Shown piece by piece: positions 52,133 to 60,213 of a DNA stretch of 64,000 bases; positions within the stretch are counted from its first letter, which is position 1, and each line of letters starts with the position of its first letter. The position numbers were made by a program, and so were the translations under genes. Under the pieces are notes generated by a model. It made no database searches. It was not told where the DNA came from and was given only the letters and a program-made list of their open reading frames with translations. Source of the stretch: Psychroserpens luteus (GTDB lineage: Bacteria > Bacteroidota > Bacteroidia > Flavobacteriales > Flavobacteriaceae); the NCBI RefSeq assembly GCF_015319355.1, contig NZ_JADILU010000007.1, forward strand, positions 186,001 to 250,000, read 5' to 3'.

Positions 52133-52705
52133 ATGAAAAAGAATATTTTAAAATCAGCTTTTATCGTAGTATTAGCATTATCATTTGCTTCATTTACTAC
52201 AATTTTCAAGAAAGAATTAAAAGTAAAAGAATCAACTATTACTTGGAAAGGCCATAAAGTTACAGGCTCACATGAAGGTTTAATTAACTTGACTGATGGC
52301 TCATTATCATTTGAAGACAAAACTTTAACAGGCGGAAGTTTCGTAATTGACATGACTTCTATTAGCGTAACTGATTTAGAAGCAGGTAAAGGAAAAGAAA
52401 AACTAGAAGGTCATTTAAAATCTGATGATTTCTTTGGCACAAGCAATCATCCAACAGCAGTTTTAGGAATTACTAGCGTTGATGGAAAAGATGGAAACTA
52501 CAAAGTTACTGGAGACTTAACCATTAAAGGAAAAACTCATCCAACAACATTTGAGATGATTGTAAATGAGGACACAGCTACTGCTAAATTAAAAGTAGAT
52601 AGAACAAAATATGATATCAAATATGGTTCTGCAAGCTTTTTTGACGGATTAAAAGACAAGGCTATTTACGATGAATTTGACCTAAACGTGACATTGAAAT
52701 TTTAA
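52133..52705 (+). CDS. YceI-family exported lipid-binding protein
   Basis: This 190-residue protein has a signal peptide (about 6-22) and the YceI beta-barrel: STITWKGHKVTGSHEGLINL, SFEDKTLTGGSFVIDM, DFFGTSNHPTAVL. YceI proteins bind isoprenoids such as polyprenyl or ubiquinone-like lipids in the periplasm. Probably co-transcribed with the MarR gene. Confidence 0.9.
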   Translation: MKKNILKSAFIVVLALSFASFTTIFKKELKVKESTITWKGHKVTGSHEGLINLTDGSLSFEDKTLTGGSFVIDMTSISVTDLEAGKGKEKLEGHLKSDDFFGTSNHPTAVLGITSVDGKDGNYKVTGDLTIKGKTHPTTFEMIVNEDTATAKLKVDRTKYDIKYGSASFFDGLKDKAIYDEFDLNVTLKF

Positions 52706-52754
52706 ATAGATTTGAATTAAATCGGGAATCTTTATCTTTTTTCGCTCAATTAAA

Positions 52755-52785
52755 TTTGAAAACTGAAATTTGATTTCTATATTTG
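52755..52785 (+). promoter_or_regulatory. Promoter of the trp leader
   Basis: TTTG at 52755-52758 and TATATTTG at 52778-52785 are 19 bp apart, the Bacteroidetes -33/-7 consensus. Predicted start is about 52790. Confidence 0.75.
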
Positions 52786-52800
52786 AACTTTACAATTATA

Positions 52801-52863
52801 ATGAACACAAATTTAAATCATACTTGGTGGTGGAATTCTCGAAACGCAAATGTCGTGAACTAA
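52801..52863 (+). CDS. trpL: trp operon leader peptide
   Basis: This 20-codon ORF reads MNTNLNHTWWWNSRNANVVN, with three consecutive Trp codons (9-11, at 52825-52833), and ends at 52863. Stalling on these codons when charged tRNA-Trp is scarce leaves 52851-52859 free. It starts about 11 nt after the predicted transcription start and is followed by an attenuator. Confidence 0.9.
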   Translation: MNTNLNHTWWWNSRNANVVN

Positions 52864-52928
52864 TCCTATAGGTATATTTAAAACAAAATATAAAAAAGGC
52901 TTGTCATTCACGACAAGCCTTTTTTTTT
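52851..52928 (+). promoter_or_regulatory. trp attenuator (antiterminator and terminator)
   Basis: Terminator: GGCTTGTC/GACAAGCC with a six-base loop and eight-T tail (52892-52928). Antiterminator: TGTCGTGAA (52851-52859) is perfectly complementary to TTCACGACA (52907-52915), which includes the loop and the 3' arm. A ribosome at the trpL stop covers 52851-52859 and the terminator forms; a ribosome stalled at the Trp codons leaves it free and the antiterminator forms. Confidence 0.88.
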
Positions 52929-52930
52929 AT

Positions 52931-52990
52931 TCTGAACTAGTTTCAGAATCTCATAATTAAGAGATTGATACTGAAATAAATTCAGCACAA
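52931..52990. repeat. Two diverged copies of the CTGAAC palindrome (inverted)
   Basis: TCTGAA-CTAGT-TTCAGA (52931-52947) in forward orientation and ACTGAA-ATAAA-TTCAGC (52970-52986) in reverse, just upstream of trpE. The 5-base loops and stem lengths match those of the other copies. Confidence 0.65.
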
Positions 52991-53004
52991 GTAAATCAGC
53001 ACAC

Positions 53005-54405
53005 ATGAAAACATTTAGTTTATACACACATTACAAGAAAATATTAGCAGATACCATTACTCCTGTGAGCATTTACTTAAAGATAAGAGACAAATTCCCA
53101 AATAGTATTCTGTTAGAGAGTAGTGATTATCATGCTAGCGACAATAGTTTTTCGTACATCTGTTTCAATCCAATTGCCTCTATTAAAGTAGATAAGAATG
53201 TGATAGAACAGCATTATCCAGATGGGAGTTCGAAAACTAATAACGCACTAAATATTTCTGTTACTGAGGAAATTCACAAGTTTACAAAACGATTTAAAGT
53301 CAACTCAGACGAAGAATTTAAATTCATCAATAACGGTATTTTTGGTTACACAGCTTACGATGCTGTAAAATATTTTGAAGATATTGAAATTAGCCAAAAG
53401 CCAGACTCCCTAGATATTCCAGATATTTATTATGCAGTTTATCAAAACATCATTGCAATCAATCACTTTAAAAATGAAGCCTATGTTTTTGCACATTGTT
53501 TCGAAGCCGAAAACAATATTGATGAAGTGTTACAACTCATAAGTTCTAAAAACTTTGCGTCTTACACGTTTAAAACAGATTCTGATATTTCATCAAACTT
53601 AACAGATGACGAGTATAAAGACCATGTAGAATTAGCAAAAAAACATTGCGCTAGAGGTGATGTTTTTCAATTAGTACTTTCCAAAAAATTCTCTCAAGCC
53701 TTTAAAGGAGATGAGTTTAATGTATACCGAGCATTGCGAAGCATCAACCCTTCTCCATATCTGTTTTATTTTGACTACGGAAATTTTAAAATTTTCGGAA
53801 GTTCTCCAGAAGCACAACTTGTAGTCAATGAATCTAGAGCAGAAATTCATCCCATTGCAGGAACATTTAAACGAACAGGAAACGATGAAGAAGATCAAAA
53901 ACTAGCAAAAAAACTAGCTGAAGACGATAAAGAAAATGCAGAACATGTTATGCTAGTCGATTTAGCTAGAAATGATTTGAGCAGACACGGTAGCCAAGTA
54001 AAAGTGGAAACCTATAGAGAAGCCCAGTTCTTCTCTCATGTGATACATTTAGTAAGTAAAGTCACAGGAAAGGTCAATGACAATACTGCGACTATGCAAG
54101 TTGTAGCAGATACATTTCCTGCAGGAACACTAAGTGGAGCACCAAAACACAAAGCAATGCAACTTATTGAGAAATACGAAAAAACCAGCAGAGCATTTTA
54201 TGGAGGAGCTATTGGTTTTATGGATTTTAATGGTAATTATAATCACGCCATTATGATTAGAACTTTTATGAGTAAAAACCACAAACTACATTGGCAGGCA
54301 GGAGCAGGATTAGTTTCAAAATCAAATCCAGAAAGCGAATTACAAGAAGTTTACAATAAATTAGGTGCCTTGACAAAGGCTATTAAAATGGCAGAAGAGA
54401 TTTAG
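53005..54405 (+). CDS. trpE: Anthranilate synthase component I
   Basis: This 466-residue protein has the chorismate-binding domain with KKHCARGDVFQLVLSKKF, GTFKRTGN, VDLARNDLSRHG, GTLSGAPKHKAM and HAIMIRTFMS. It makes anthranilate from chorismate, with TrpG supplying ammonia. It is the first structural gene, 77 bp after the attenuator T-run. A palindrome lies 15-35 bp before the ATG. Confidence 0.95.
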   Translation: MKTFSLYTHYKKILADTITPVSIYLKIRDKFPNSILLESSDYHASDNSFSYICFNPIASIKVDKNVIEQHYPDGSSKTNNALNISVTEEIHKFTKRFKVNSDEEFKFINNGIFGYTAYDAVKYFEDIEISQKPDSLDIPDIYYAVYQNIIAINHFKNEAYVFAHCFEAENNIDEVLQLISSKNFASYTFKTDSDISSNLTDDEYKDHVELAKKHCARGDVFQLVLSKKFSQAFKGDEFNVYRALRSINPSPYLFYFDYGNFKIFGSSPEAQLVVNESRAEIHPIAGTFKRTGNDEEDQKLAKKLAEDDKENAEHVMLVDLARNDLSRHGSQVKVETYREAQFFSHVIHLVSKVTGKVNDNTATMQVVADTFPAGTLSGAPKHKAMQLIEKYEKTSRAFYGGAIGFMDFNGNYNHAIMIRTFMSKNHKLHWQAGAGLVSKSNPESELQEVYNKLGALTKAIKMAEEI

Positions 54406-54524
54406 CTAGCAGTAAGCAAAATTAAAAAGAAAACATTGGGAAGAAAACATTATAAAAATTCATATCCCATATCAATTCGTAGAATTGAAAACATCAATCT
54501 GCAGAAATAAAAGTTTAACAAAAT

Positions 54525-54546
54525 AGATTCCTGCTTTCGCAGGCAT
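54525..54546. repeat. Short palindrome, TTCCTGC...GCAGG family, before trpG
   Basis: ATTCCTGC-TTTC-GCAGGCAT ends 4 bp before the trpG ATG. It belongs to the same family as 16382 and 17587. Confidence 0.7.
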
Positions 54547-54550
54547 TAAT

Positions 54551-55114
54551 ATGAAAGTACTAGTAATAGATAACTACGACAGTTTCACATATAATTTAGT
54601 TCACTATTTAGAAGACCTAAATTGCGAAGTCACCGTAAAACGAAATGACAAACTTACACTTGAAGAAGTTGATGATTTTCAAAAAATCGTACTTTCTCCT
54701 GGACCAGGAGTTCCTGATGAAGCTGGATTATTAAAAGCCATCATCAAAAGGTATGCACCAACAAAAAGTATTTTAGGTGTTTGCCTTGGTCAACAAGCCA
54801 TTGGCGAAGTTTTTGGAGGCTCACTCATTAATCTAGACGAAGTATACCATGGAGTTGCAACCAAAGTTGAAATTACAGTTGATGATGAATTGCTCTTTAA
54901 TAATATGGATAAAATCATAGAAGTAGGTCGTTACCACTCTTGGGTTGTGAACCCAAATTTACCAGAAGTATTAGAAGCGACTTCTGTTGACAGTAACGGA
55001 CAAATAATGTCATTAAGACATCGATTTTATGATGTTAAAGGCGTGCAATATCATCCAGAAAGTGTTTTAACACCAAACGGAAAACAAATTTTAGAGAATT
55101 GGGTGAGACACTAA
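54551..55114 (+). CDS. trpG: Anthranilate synthase component II (glutamine amidotransferase)
   Basis: This 187-residue class I amidotransferase has SPGPGVPDEAG, the catalytic GVCLGQQAIG (Cys78) and QYHPESVL (His/Glu). It supplies ammonia to TrpE. The ATG directly follows a palindrome. It is 145 bp after trpE, an unusually long gap for this operon. Confidence 0.95.
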   Translation: MKVLVIDNYDSFTYNLVHYLEDLNCEVTVKRNDKLTLEEVDDFQKIVLSPGPGVPDEAGLLKAIIKRYAPTKSILGVCLGQQAIGEVFGGSLINLDEVYHGVATKVEITVDDELLFNNMDKIIEVGRYHSWVVNPNLPEVLEATSVDSNGQIMSLRHRFYDVKGVQYHPESVLTPNGKQILENWVRH

Positions 55115-55228
55115 GCAATTTGTAGTCGCAGTAAATAGTGCTTACTCAGATGCATAAAAATGCTAAATAAATTCCTATTAAGGAATTGAAGGAGGAAGCA
55201 TCAATGAAGAAAAAAAGTATAATTAAAG

Positions 55229-55250
55229 AGATTCCCACTTTCGTGGGAAA
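55229..55250. repeat. Short palindrome (TTCCCAC...GTGGGAA) before trpD
   Basis: ATTCCCAC-TTTC-GTGGGAAAT, a compensated variant of the TTCCTGC family with the same TTTC loop as the trpG copy. It ends within 10 bp of the trpD start. Confidence 0.65.
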
Positions 55251-55255
55251 TGTAT

Positions 55256-56248
55256 ATGAAACACATACTAAACAGATTAATAAACCACGAAAGCATCTCT
55301 ACTGAAGAAGCAAAAAATGTGTTGGTTAATATTTCCGAAGGAAAATACAACCAAAGCCAAATCGCATCTTTTCTCACTATTTATATGATGCGAAGTATCA
55401 CTTTAGAAGAATTACAAGGCTTTCGTGATGCCTTATTAGAACTTTGCATTCCTGTAAATTTATCCGACTTTAATGCAATTGATTTATGCGGAACAGGTGG
55501 TGACGGTAAAGACACATTCAACATCTCAACCTTGGCTTCTTTTGTTACTGCAGGAGCTGGAGTAAAAGTAGCTAAACATGGAAATTATGGTGTATCATCA
55601 GCATCTGGATCATCTAACGTTATGGAGGCTTTAGGGATTCACTTTTCTAATAAATCAGATTTTTTAAAATACTCGATAGACCAAGCAGGAATATGTGTGC
55701 TTCATGCACCTTTATTTCATCCAGCAATGAAAAACGTGGCTCCAATTAGAAAGGATTTAGGTGTAAAAACATTTTTCAATATGTTGGGACCAATGGTCAA
55801 TCCGTCATTCCCTAAAAATCAAATGGTAGGTGTTTTCAATTTAGAATTACAGCGTATTTACGGTTATCTATATCAAAACACAGACAAGAATTACAGTATA
55901 GTCCATGCTTTAGATGGTTATGATGAAATTTCACTTACTGGAAACACCAAAATCATTTCAAATGCAACTGAGACGATGTTAAGTCCGAGTGATTTAAATG
56001 TTGACAGAATAGAACAATCTGAAATCTTTGGAGGATCAACAGTAAGACAGGCTGCAAAAATTTTCAAAAATATTATTAGCGGAAAAGGTACTGATGCCCA
56101 AAATAATGTTGTTTGCGCCAATGCAGGATTGGCAATTGCAACCGTAAATGGAGTTTCTCATCTAGATGGATTTCAACTAGCCAAAGAAAGTCTAGAAAGC
56201 GGAAGAGCGAAAGCAAGTTTAGAAAGATTAGTAGAAATGAGTAAATAA
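55256..56248 (+). CDS. trpD: Anthranilate phosphoribosyltransferase
   Basis: This enzyme of about 330 residues has CGTGGDGKDTFNIST (PRPP binding), KHGNYGVSSASGSSNVMEALG and DGYDEIS. It transfers phosphoribose to anthranilate. ATGs at 55250 and 55256 are possible; 55256 (MKHILNRLI) matches the usual N-terminus. Confidence 0.95.
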   Translation: MKHILNRLINHESISTEEAKNVLVNISEGKYNQSQIASFLTIYMMRSITLEELQGFRDALLELCIPVNLSDFNAIDLCGTGGDGKDTFNISTLASFVTAGAGVKVAKHGNYGVSSASGSSNVMEALGIHFSNKSDFLKYSIDQAGICVLHAPLFHPAMKNVAPIRKDLGVKTFFNMLGPMVNPSFPKNQMVGVFNLELQRIYGYLYQNTDKNYSIVHALDGYDEISLTGNTKIISNATETMLSPSDLNVDRIEQSEIFGGSTVRQAAKIFKNIISGKGTDAQNNVVCANAGLAIATVNGVSHLDGFQLAKESLESGRAKASLERLVEMSK

Positions 56249-56251
56249 CTA

Positions 56252-56316
56252 TGTTATGCTAAACTTGTTTTAGCACCACACAAATAATAAGAACCTGAAA
56301 CAAGTTCAGGTTGACG
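56252..56316. repeat. CTGAAC palindrome doublet between trpD and trpC
   Basis: Forward copy 56252-56280 with the stem TGCTAAA/TTTAGCA (a compensated change from TGCTGAA/TTCAGCA), then reverse copy 56288-56316 with ACCTGAA/TTCAGGT. The second ends 4 bp before the trpC ATG. Confidence 0.8.
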
Positions 56317-56320
56317 AAAC

Positions 56321-57106
56321 ATGAACATCTTAGACAAAATAACAAGAGACAAACGCATTGAAGTAAACCTTCGCAAGCAACTCATTCCAATCAAACAGTT
56401 AGAGCAATCTATTCTATTTGAAAGAGAAACTATATCCTTAGCAAAAAAATTAAAAGAAAGCAACACAGGAATTATCGCTGAGCATAAAAGACGTTCGCCT
56501 TCAAAACAAATTATCAATCATGGTTTAAATGGTTTTGATGTTGCAAAAGGTTATGAAAACGCAGGTGTTTGCGGAATGTCGGTATTAACAGATGGAAAAT
56601 ATTTTGGAGGCAGTCTTGATGATCTTTTAACAGCAAGAGCAAGTTGCAATTTGCCATTATTACGAAAAGAATTCATCATTGACGAGTATCAAATTATAGA
56701 AGCAAAAGCTTATGGAGCAGATGTTATTTTACTCATTGCTGCTATTTTAACCAAAGCTGAAATCAAGCAATTTTCGGAATTAGCAAAACAATTACATCTA
56801 GACGTATTACTAGAAGTTCATAATGAAGAAGAATTATACAAATCTATAATGCCAAGTTTAGACATGCTTGGTGTTAATAACAGAAACTTAAAAACGTTTG
56901 AAGTCAGTTTAGAAACCAGTAAGCAATTAAGTGAACTCATACCAAACGATTTTGTAAAAGTATCAGAAAGCGGGATTAGCAATGTTGAAGCCATTAAAAT
57001 CTTGCAACCTTATGGTTACAAAGGTTTTTTAATTGGTGAGAATTTCATGAAAACTGATGATCCAGGAGAGAGTGCAACACAATTTATAAATAATTTAAAT
57101 AGATAA
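56321..57106 (+). CDS. trpC: Indole-3-glycerol phosphate synthase
   Basis: This 261-residue TIM barrel has EHKRRSPSKQI, LRKEFIIDEYQI, EVHNEEEL, GVNNRNLKTFE and VSESGI, all standard for TrpC. It converts CdRP to indole-glycerol phosphate. A palindrome adjoins the ATG. Confidence 0.95.
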   Translation: MNILDKITRDKRIEVNLRKQLIPIKQLEQSILFERETISLAKKLKESNTGIIAEHKRRSPSKQIINHGLNGFDVAKGYENAGVCGMSVLTDGKYFGGSLDDLLTARASCNLPLLRKEFIIDEYQIIEAKAYGADVILLIAAILTKAEIKQFSELAKQLHLDVLLEVHNEEELYKSIMPSLDMLGVNNRNLKTFEVSLETSKQLSELIPNDFVKVSESGISNVEAIKILQPYGYKGFLIGENFMKTDDPGESATQFINNLNR

Positions 57107-57108
57107 AG

Positions 57109-57178
57109 TGTCATTCAGAGTAAGACGAAGAATCTATAGAAGAGACTTTACAATTGCTGTGCTCATTTCAAAATGACA
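57109..57178. repeat. Repeat with TGTCATT/AATGACA ends between trpC and trpF
   Basis: A 70-bp segment bounded by 7-bp inverted ends. The left half contains GTCATTCAGAGTAAGACGAA, resembling a common flavobacterial intergenic element. A degenerate copy is likely. Confidence 0.45.
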
Positions 57179-57242
57179 AAAAAATAAACAATCCAAAGTC
57201 ACTACAAATGATTTTAAGGAACGAAAAAACGGTATCAAGAAG

Positions 57243-57890
57243 ATGAAACTGAAGATCTGCGGAATGAAATACAAAGACAATACAACCGAAGTTGCACAAC
57301 TGCAACCCGATTATTTGGGCTTTATATTTTATGAAAATTCCAGTCGGTTTTTTGATGGAAACATTCCAGAGTTACCAAAATCAATAAAAAAAACTGGAGT
57401 ATTTGTTAACGCTTCCTTAGAGTTTATAATTGAGAAAATTAAAACTCACAATTTACAAGCGGTTCAATTACATGGCAGTGAATCTCCTGAGTTTTGTGAC
57501 ACATTACGTCATGCTGAACTTGTTTCAGTATCTCATCACGAAAAACTAGAAATTATTAAAGTATTTAGCATAAAAGACAATTTCGATTTTTCAGTATTAG
57601 AGGCATATGAGGCTGTTTGCGATTACTTTTTATTCGATACCAAAGGAAAATTACCTGGTGGAAATGGCTATACCTTTAATTGGGATGTTTTAAAAGATTA
57701 TCCATCAACAAAACCCTTCTTTTTAAGTGGAGGAATAGGATTGAATGAAATTGATCAAGTTTTACTATTTCTGCAAAAGCAGGAATCTAGATATTGTCAT
57801 GCAATTGATGTCAATAGCAAATTTGAAATTGAAGCTGGATTGAAGGATACTGATAAAATAAAAAGATTCAAAAAATTAATTCAAGCCTAA
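57243..57890 (+). CDS. trpF: Phosphoribosylanthranilate isomerase with two repeat-derived inserts
   Basis: This 215-residue TIM barrel has KICGMKY, QLHGSESPEFC, FLFDTKGKLPGGNGYTFNW and LSGGIGLNEI. It carries out the isomerisation of PRA in Trp synthesis. Two short insertions come from intergenic repeats read in frame: about residues 88-98 (RHAELVSVSH) from the CTGAAC palindrome and about 174-183 from the TTCCTGC palindrome. The catalytic core (Cys6, Asp131) is intact, so it is probably active. Confidence 0.93.
   Translation: MKLKICGMKYKDNTTEVAQLQPDYLGFIFYENSSRFFDGNIPELPKSIKKTGVFVNASLEFIIEKIKTHNLQAVQLHGSESPEFCDTLRHAELVSVSHHEKLEIIKVFSIKDNFDFSVLEAYEAVCDYFLFDTKGKLPGGNGYTFNWDVLKDYPSTKPFFLSGGIGLNEIDQVLLFLQKQESRYCHAIDVNSKFEIEAGLKDTDKIKRFKKLIQA
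57507..57535 (+). repeat. CTGAAC palindrome inside the trpF reading frame
   Basis: A forward copy CGTCATGCTGAACTTGTTTC... in coding sequence, in frame, without stop codons. Only one position of the stem departs from the copy at 57896. Confidence 0.85.
57773..57791 (+). repeat. TTCCTGC-type palindrome inside the trpF reading frame
   Basis: TTTCTGC-AAAA-GCAGGAATCT is read in frame as LFLQKQES. Same family as 16382, 17587 and 54525. Confidence 0.65.
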
Positions 57891-57895
57891 TGTTA

Positions 57896-57924
57896 CGTCA
57901 TGCTGAACTTGTTTCAGCATCTCA
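57896..57924 (+). repeat. CTGAAC palindrome after trpF
   Basis: A perfect forward copy, TGCTGAA-CTTGT-TTCAGCA, 5 bp after the trpF stop. Confidence 0.85.
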
Positions 57925-58018
57925 TAAAAATGAAAAAAAAAAAAGAATTGGTAATAAAATTGGAAGCTTAATTTAATTAAAGAAAGGAATCCTAAACAAA
58001 AAACATTAGAGCTATAAG

Positions 58019-58048
58019 GTGTCACCCTTAATCAAGTTCAGGGTGACG
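58019..58048 (-). repeat. CTGAAC-family palindrome before trpB
   Basis: A reverse-type copy with the outer stem GTCACCCT/AGGGTGAC and a diverged inner part. It ends 13 bp before the trpB ATG. Confidence 0.7.
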
Positions 58049-58061
58049 AAAAACGAAACAA

Positions 58062-59243
58062 ATGACATACAACATCAACGAAAAAGGTTACTATGGAGAA
58101 TTTGGTGGTGCATACATTCCAGAAATGCTCTATCCAAACGTAGAAGAGTTAAGACAAAACTATCTCAAAATAATGGCAGAGCCTTCTTTTAAAGAAGAAT
58201 TTGATCAGTTATTAAAAGATTATGTAGGTCGTCCTTCTCCTCTCTATTTTGCTAAGCGCCTTTCAGAAAAATACAATACCAAAATCTATCTCAAAAGAGA
58301 AGATTTAAACCATACAGGTGCACATAAAGTCAATAATACGATTGGTCAAATTTTAATGGCGCAACGTTTAAATAAAACCAGAATTATTGCCGAAACTGGA
58401 GCAGGACAACATGGTGTTGCTACAGCAACTGTTTGCGCTCTAATGGGATTAGAATGCATTGTTTATATGGGAGAAATTGACATTGCTCGTCAAGCTCCAA
58501 ATGTTGCTCGTATGAAAATGCTTGGCGCAGAAGTACGACCAGCTTTGTCTGGAAGTCGCACATTAAAAGATGCGACTAATGAAGCCATTCGCGATTGGAT
58601 AAATAATCCGGTAGACACACATTATATCATTGGAAGCGTTGTAGGACCTCATCCTTATCCAGATATGGTAGCGCGTTTTCAAGCAATCGTTTCTGAAGAA
58701 ATTCAATGGCAACTTAAAGATAAAGAAGGTACTACAAAGCCAGATTATGTCGTTGCTTGCGTTGGTGGAGGCAGTAATGCTGCAGGTGCTTTTTATCATT
58801 ATTTAGACGATACAGATGTGAAACTTATTGCAGTTGAAGCTGCAGGAAAAGGGATTCATAGTGGAGAAAGTGCTGCAACTTCTGTCTTAGGTCGAGAAGG
58901 CATTATCCATGGTAGCAAAACACTGTTGATGCAAACCAACGACGGACAAATAACCGAACCTTACTCTATTTCGGCAGGTTTAGATTATCCAGGTGTTGGA
59001 CCAATGCACGCGCATTTATACAAGACTGGACGTGCAGAATTCATGTCAATTACAGATGATGAAGCGATGGTTGCAGGATTGGAGCTGAGTCAGCTAGAAG
59101 GGATTATTCCTGCAATTGAGAGCTCACATGCTTTAGCCATTTTTAATCAGAAGCAGTTTAAACCAGATGATATTGTTGTGATAAATTTATCTGGTCGAGG
59201 CGATAAAGATTTACAGAATTATATAGATTATTTTAAGTTGTAG
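58062..59243 (+). CDS. trpB: Tryptophan synthase beta chain
   Basis: This 393-residue PLP enzyme has [19 protein letters not shown] (PLP Lys), [17 protein letters not shown] and SGRGDKD. It condenses indole and serine. In this genome it is separated from trpA by 1,064 bp of repeats and a GIY-YIG gene. Confidence 0.96.
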   Translation: MTYNINEKGYYGEFGGAYIPEMLYPNVEELRQNYLKIMAEPSFKEEFDQLLKDYVGRPSPLYFAKRLSEKYNTKIYLKREDLNHTGAHKVNNTIGQILMAQRLNKTRIIAETGAGQHGVATATVCALMGLECIVYMGEIDIARQAPNVARMKMLGAEVRPALSGSRTLKDATNEAIRDWINNPVDTHYIIGSVVGPHPYPDMVARFQAIVSEEIQWQLKDKEGTTKPDYVVACVGGGSNAAGAFYHYLDDTDVKLIAVEAAGKGIHSGESAATSVLGREGIIHGSKTLLMQTNDGQITEPYSISAGLDYPGVGPMHAHLYKTGRAEFMSITDDEAMVAGLELSQLEGIIPAIESSHALAIFNQKQFKPDDIVVINLSGRGDKDLQNYIDYFKL

Positions 59244-59250
59244 AATTATG

Positions 59251-59325
59251 GCGTTACCACAAGGGTCAGGCTTTCAAGGCTCGCTATCAAAGATGAGCTC
59301 AAACAAACCTTTCAATCCTTAACGC
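59251..59325. repeat. 75-bp repeat bounded by GCGTTA/TAACGC
   Basis: The segment begins GCGTTACC and ends CCTTAACGC, with GGGTCAGGCTTTC inside. Similar gcgtta...taacgc elements are common in flavobacterial intergenic DNA. The rest of the 59244-59581 gap is filled by CTGAAC copies. Confidence 0.5.
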
Positions 59326-59340
59326 AGAAAACATAAATAA

Positions 59341-59413
59341 TGAGAACCTGAAACAAGTTCAGGTTGACGATAATAAACAAGTAACGTCATGCTGAACTTG
59401 TTTCAGCATCTCA
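59341..59413. repeat. CTGAAC palindrome doublet (reverse, 15-bp spacer, forward)
   Basis: Reverse copy 59341-59369 (ACCTGAA/TTCAGGT) and forward copy 59385-59413 (TGCTGAA/TTCAGCA) are separated by 15 bp. The same doublet with 15-16 bp spacing occurs at 59861, 59963 and 60118. Confidence 0.85.
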
Positions 59414-59491
59414 CAAGAACAGAAATTAATAATTATGAATAATTTAAACCTCTAAAAAATTCAAAATAATAAATAGAAAAACAATCAAACT

Positions 59492-59569
59492 CGTCATGCT
59501 GAACTTGTTTATTCATCAATATCTATTTGTAAATTAAGGTATTCATGAATCTTTGATTACAGCATCTCA
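59492..59569 (+). repeat. CTGAAC palindrome interrupted by a 49-bp insertion
   Basis: The left part CGTCATGCTGAACTTGTTT (59492-59510) and the right part CAGCATCTCA (59560-59569) are exact, with 49 bp between them (59511-59559) that contains ATTCATC and ATGAATC. It is the last element before the GIY-YIG gene. Confidence 0.7.
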
Positions 59570-59581
59570 CAAAAGAAGAAA

Positions 59582-59860
59582 ATGAAAAGCAGTTACATCT
59601 ACATAATAACTAATAAATATAGAACAACACTTTATGTTGGTGTAACTTCAGATTTAAATAAAAGAGTAGTTGAACATCAAAATGAAATAGGTTCAGAATT
59701 TACTAAAAAGTATAATCTGAAAGATTTAATTTACTATGAAGAATTCAACGATATCAATCAAGCAATAGCCAGAGAAAAACAAATTAAAAATTGGAAGAAA
59801 GATTGGAAGCTAAACCTCATAAAAGAGATGAATCCAAGTCTTATAACCCTATTGCTCTGA
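59582..59860 (+). CDS. GIY-YIG endonuclease-like protein embedded in palindromic repeats
   Basis: This 92-residue protein has YIYIITNKY (GIY strand), LYVGVTSDLNKRVVEHQ (YIG strand, catalytic Arg) and AIAREKQIKNWKK (catalytic Glu). It is of the YhbQ/UPF0213-like class, common in several copies in flavobacterial genomes. There is no promoter of its own visible. It lies inside the trp operon between trpB and trpA, with a repeat doublet on each side; its stop codon is directly followed by a reverse repeat. I infer it acts on the repeats or was carried with them. Confidence 0.88.
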   Translation: MKSSYIYIITNKYRTTLYVGVTSDLNKRVVEHQNEIGSEFTKKYNLKDLIYYEEFNDINQAIAREKQIKNWKKDWKLNLIKEMNPSLITLLL

Positions 59861-59933
59861 TGAGAATCTGAAACAAGTTCAGATTGACGATAGTAATCAA
59901 GTAACGTCATGCTGAACTTGTTTCAGCATCACA
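59861..59933. repeat. CTGAAC palindrome doublet after the GIY-YIG gene
   Basis: Reverse copy 59861-59889 (ATCTGAA/TTCAGAT, a compensated stem) and forward copy 59905-59933, 15-bp spacer. It starts at the base following the GIY-YIG stop. Confidence 0.85.
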
Positions 59934-59962
59934 CAAGTAAAAAAACAATAATAAGTACTCTA

Positions 59963-60035
59963 ATGAGAACCAGAAACAAGTTCAGATTGACGATAGTAAT
60001 CAGGTAACGTCATGCTGAATTCGTTTCAGTATCTC
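59963..60035. repeat. CTGAAC palindrome doublet
   Basis: Reverse copy 59963-59991 and forward copy 60007-60035, 15-bp spacer. It lies in a larger unit repeated with a period of 155 bp (AGTACTCTAATGA at 59953 and 60108). Confidence 0.8.
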
Positions 60036-60057
60036 ACAAAAGAAGAATAATTAAACA

Positions 60058-60086
60058 GCGTCATGCTGAACTTGTTTCAGCATCAC
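60058..60086 (+). repeat. CTGAAC palindrome (forward, single)
   Basis: A perfect TGCTGAA-CTTGT-TTCAGCA core; the flank ends CATCACA rather than CATCTCA, as in the 59905 copy. Confidence 0.82.
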
Positions 60087-60117
60087 ACAAATAAAAAAAC
60101 AATAATTAGTACTCTAA

Positions 60118-60191
60118 TGAAAACCAGAAACAAGTCCATATTGACGAATAATAATCAAGTAACGTCATGCTGAACTCGTTTCAGTATCACA
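60118..60191. repeat. CTGAAC palindrome doublet (degenerate)
   Basis: Reverse copy 60118-60146 (decayed right arm, CCATAT) and forward copy 60163-60191, 16-bp spacer. Confidence 0.72.
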
Positions 60192-60213
60192 CGAGAGAAG
60201 AGTAATTGAATAG

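Noticed and set aside
52931-52990. A second attenuator hairpin before trpE
   Set aside because: The hairpins match the CTGAAC repeat family and have no T-tract; the true terminator ends at 52928.
58563-58799. Minus-strand frame inside trpB
   Set aside because: It is the complement of a highly conserved enzyme with no independent support.
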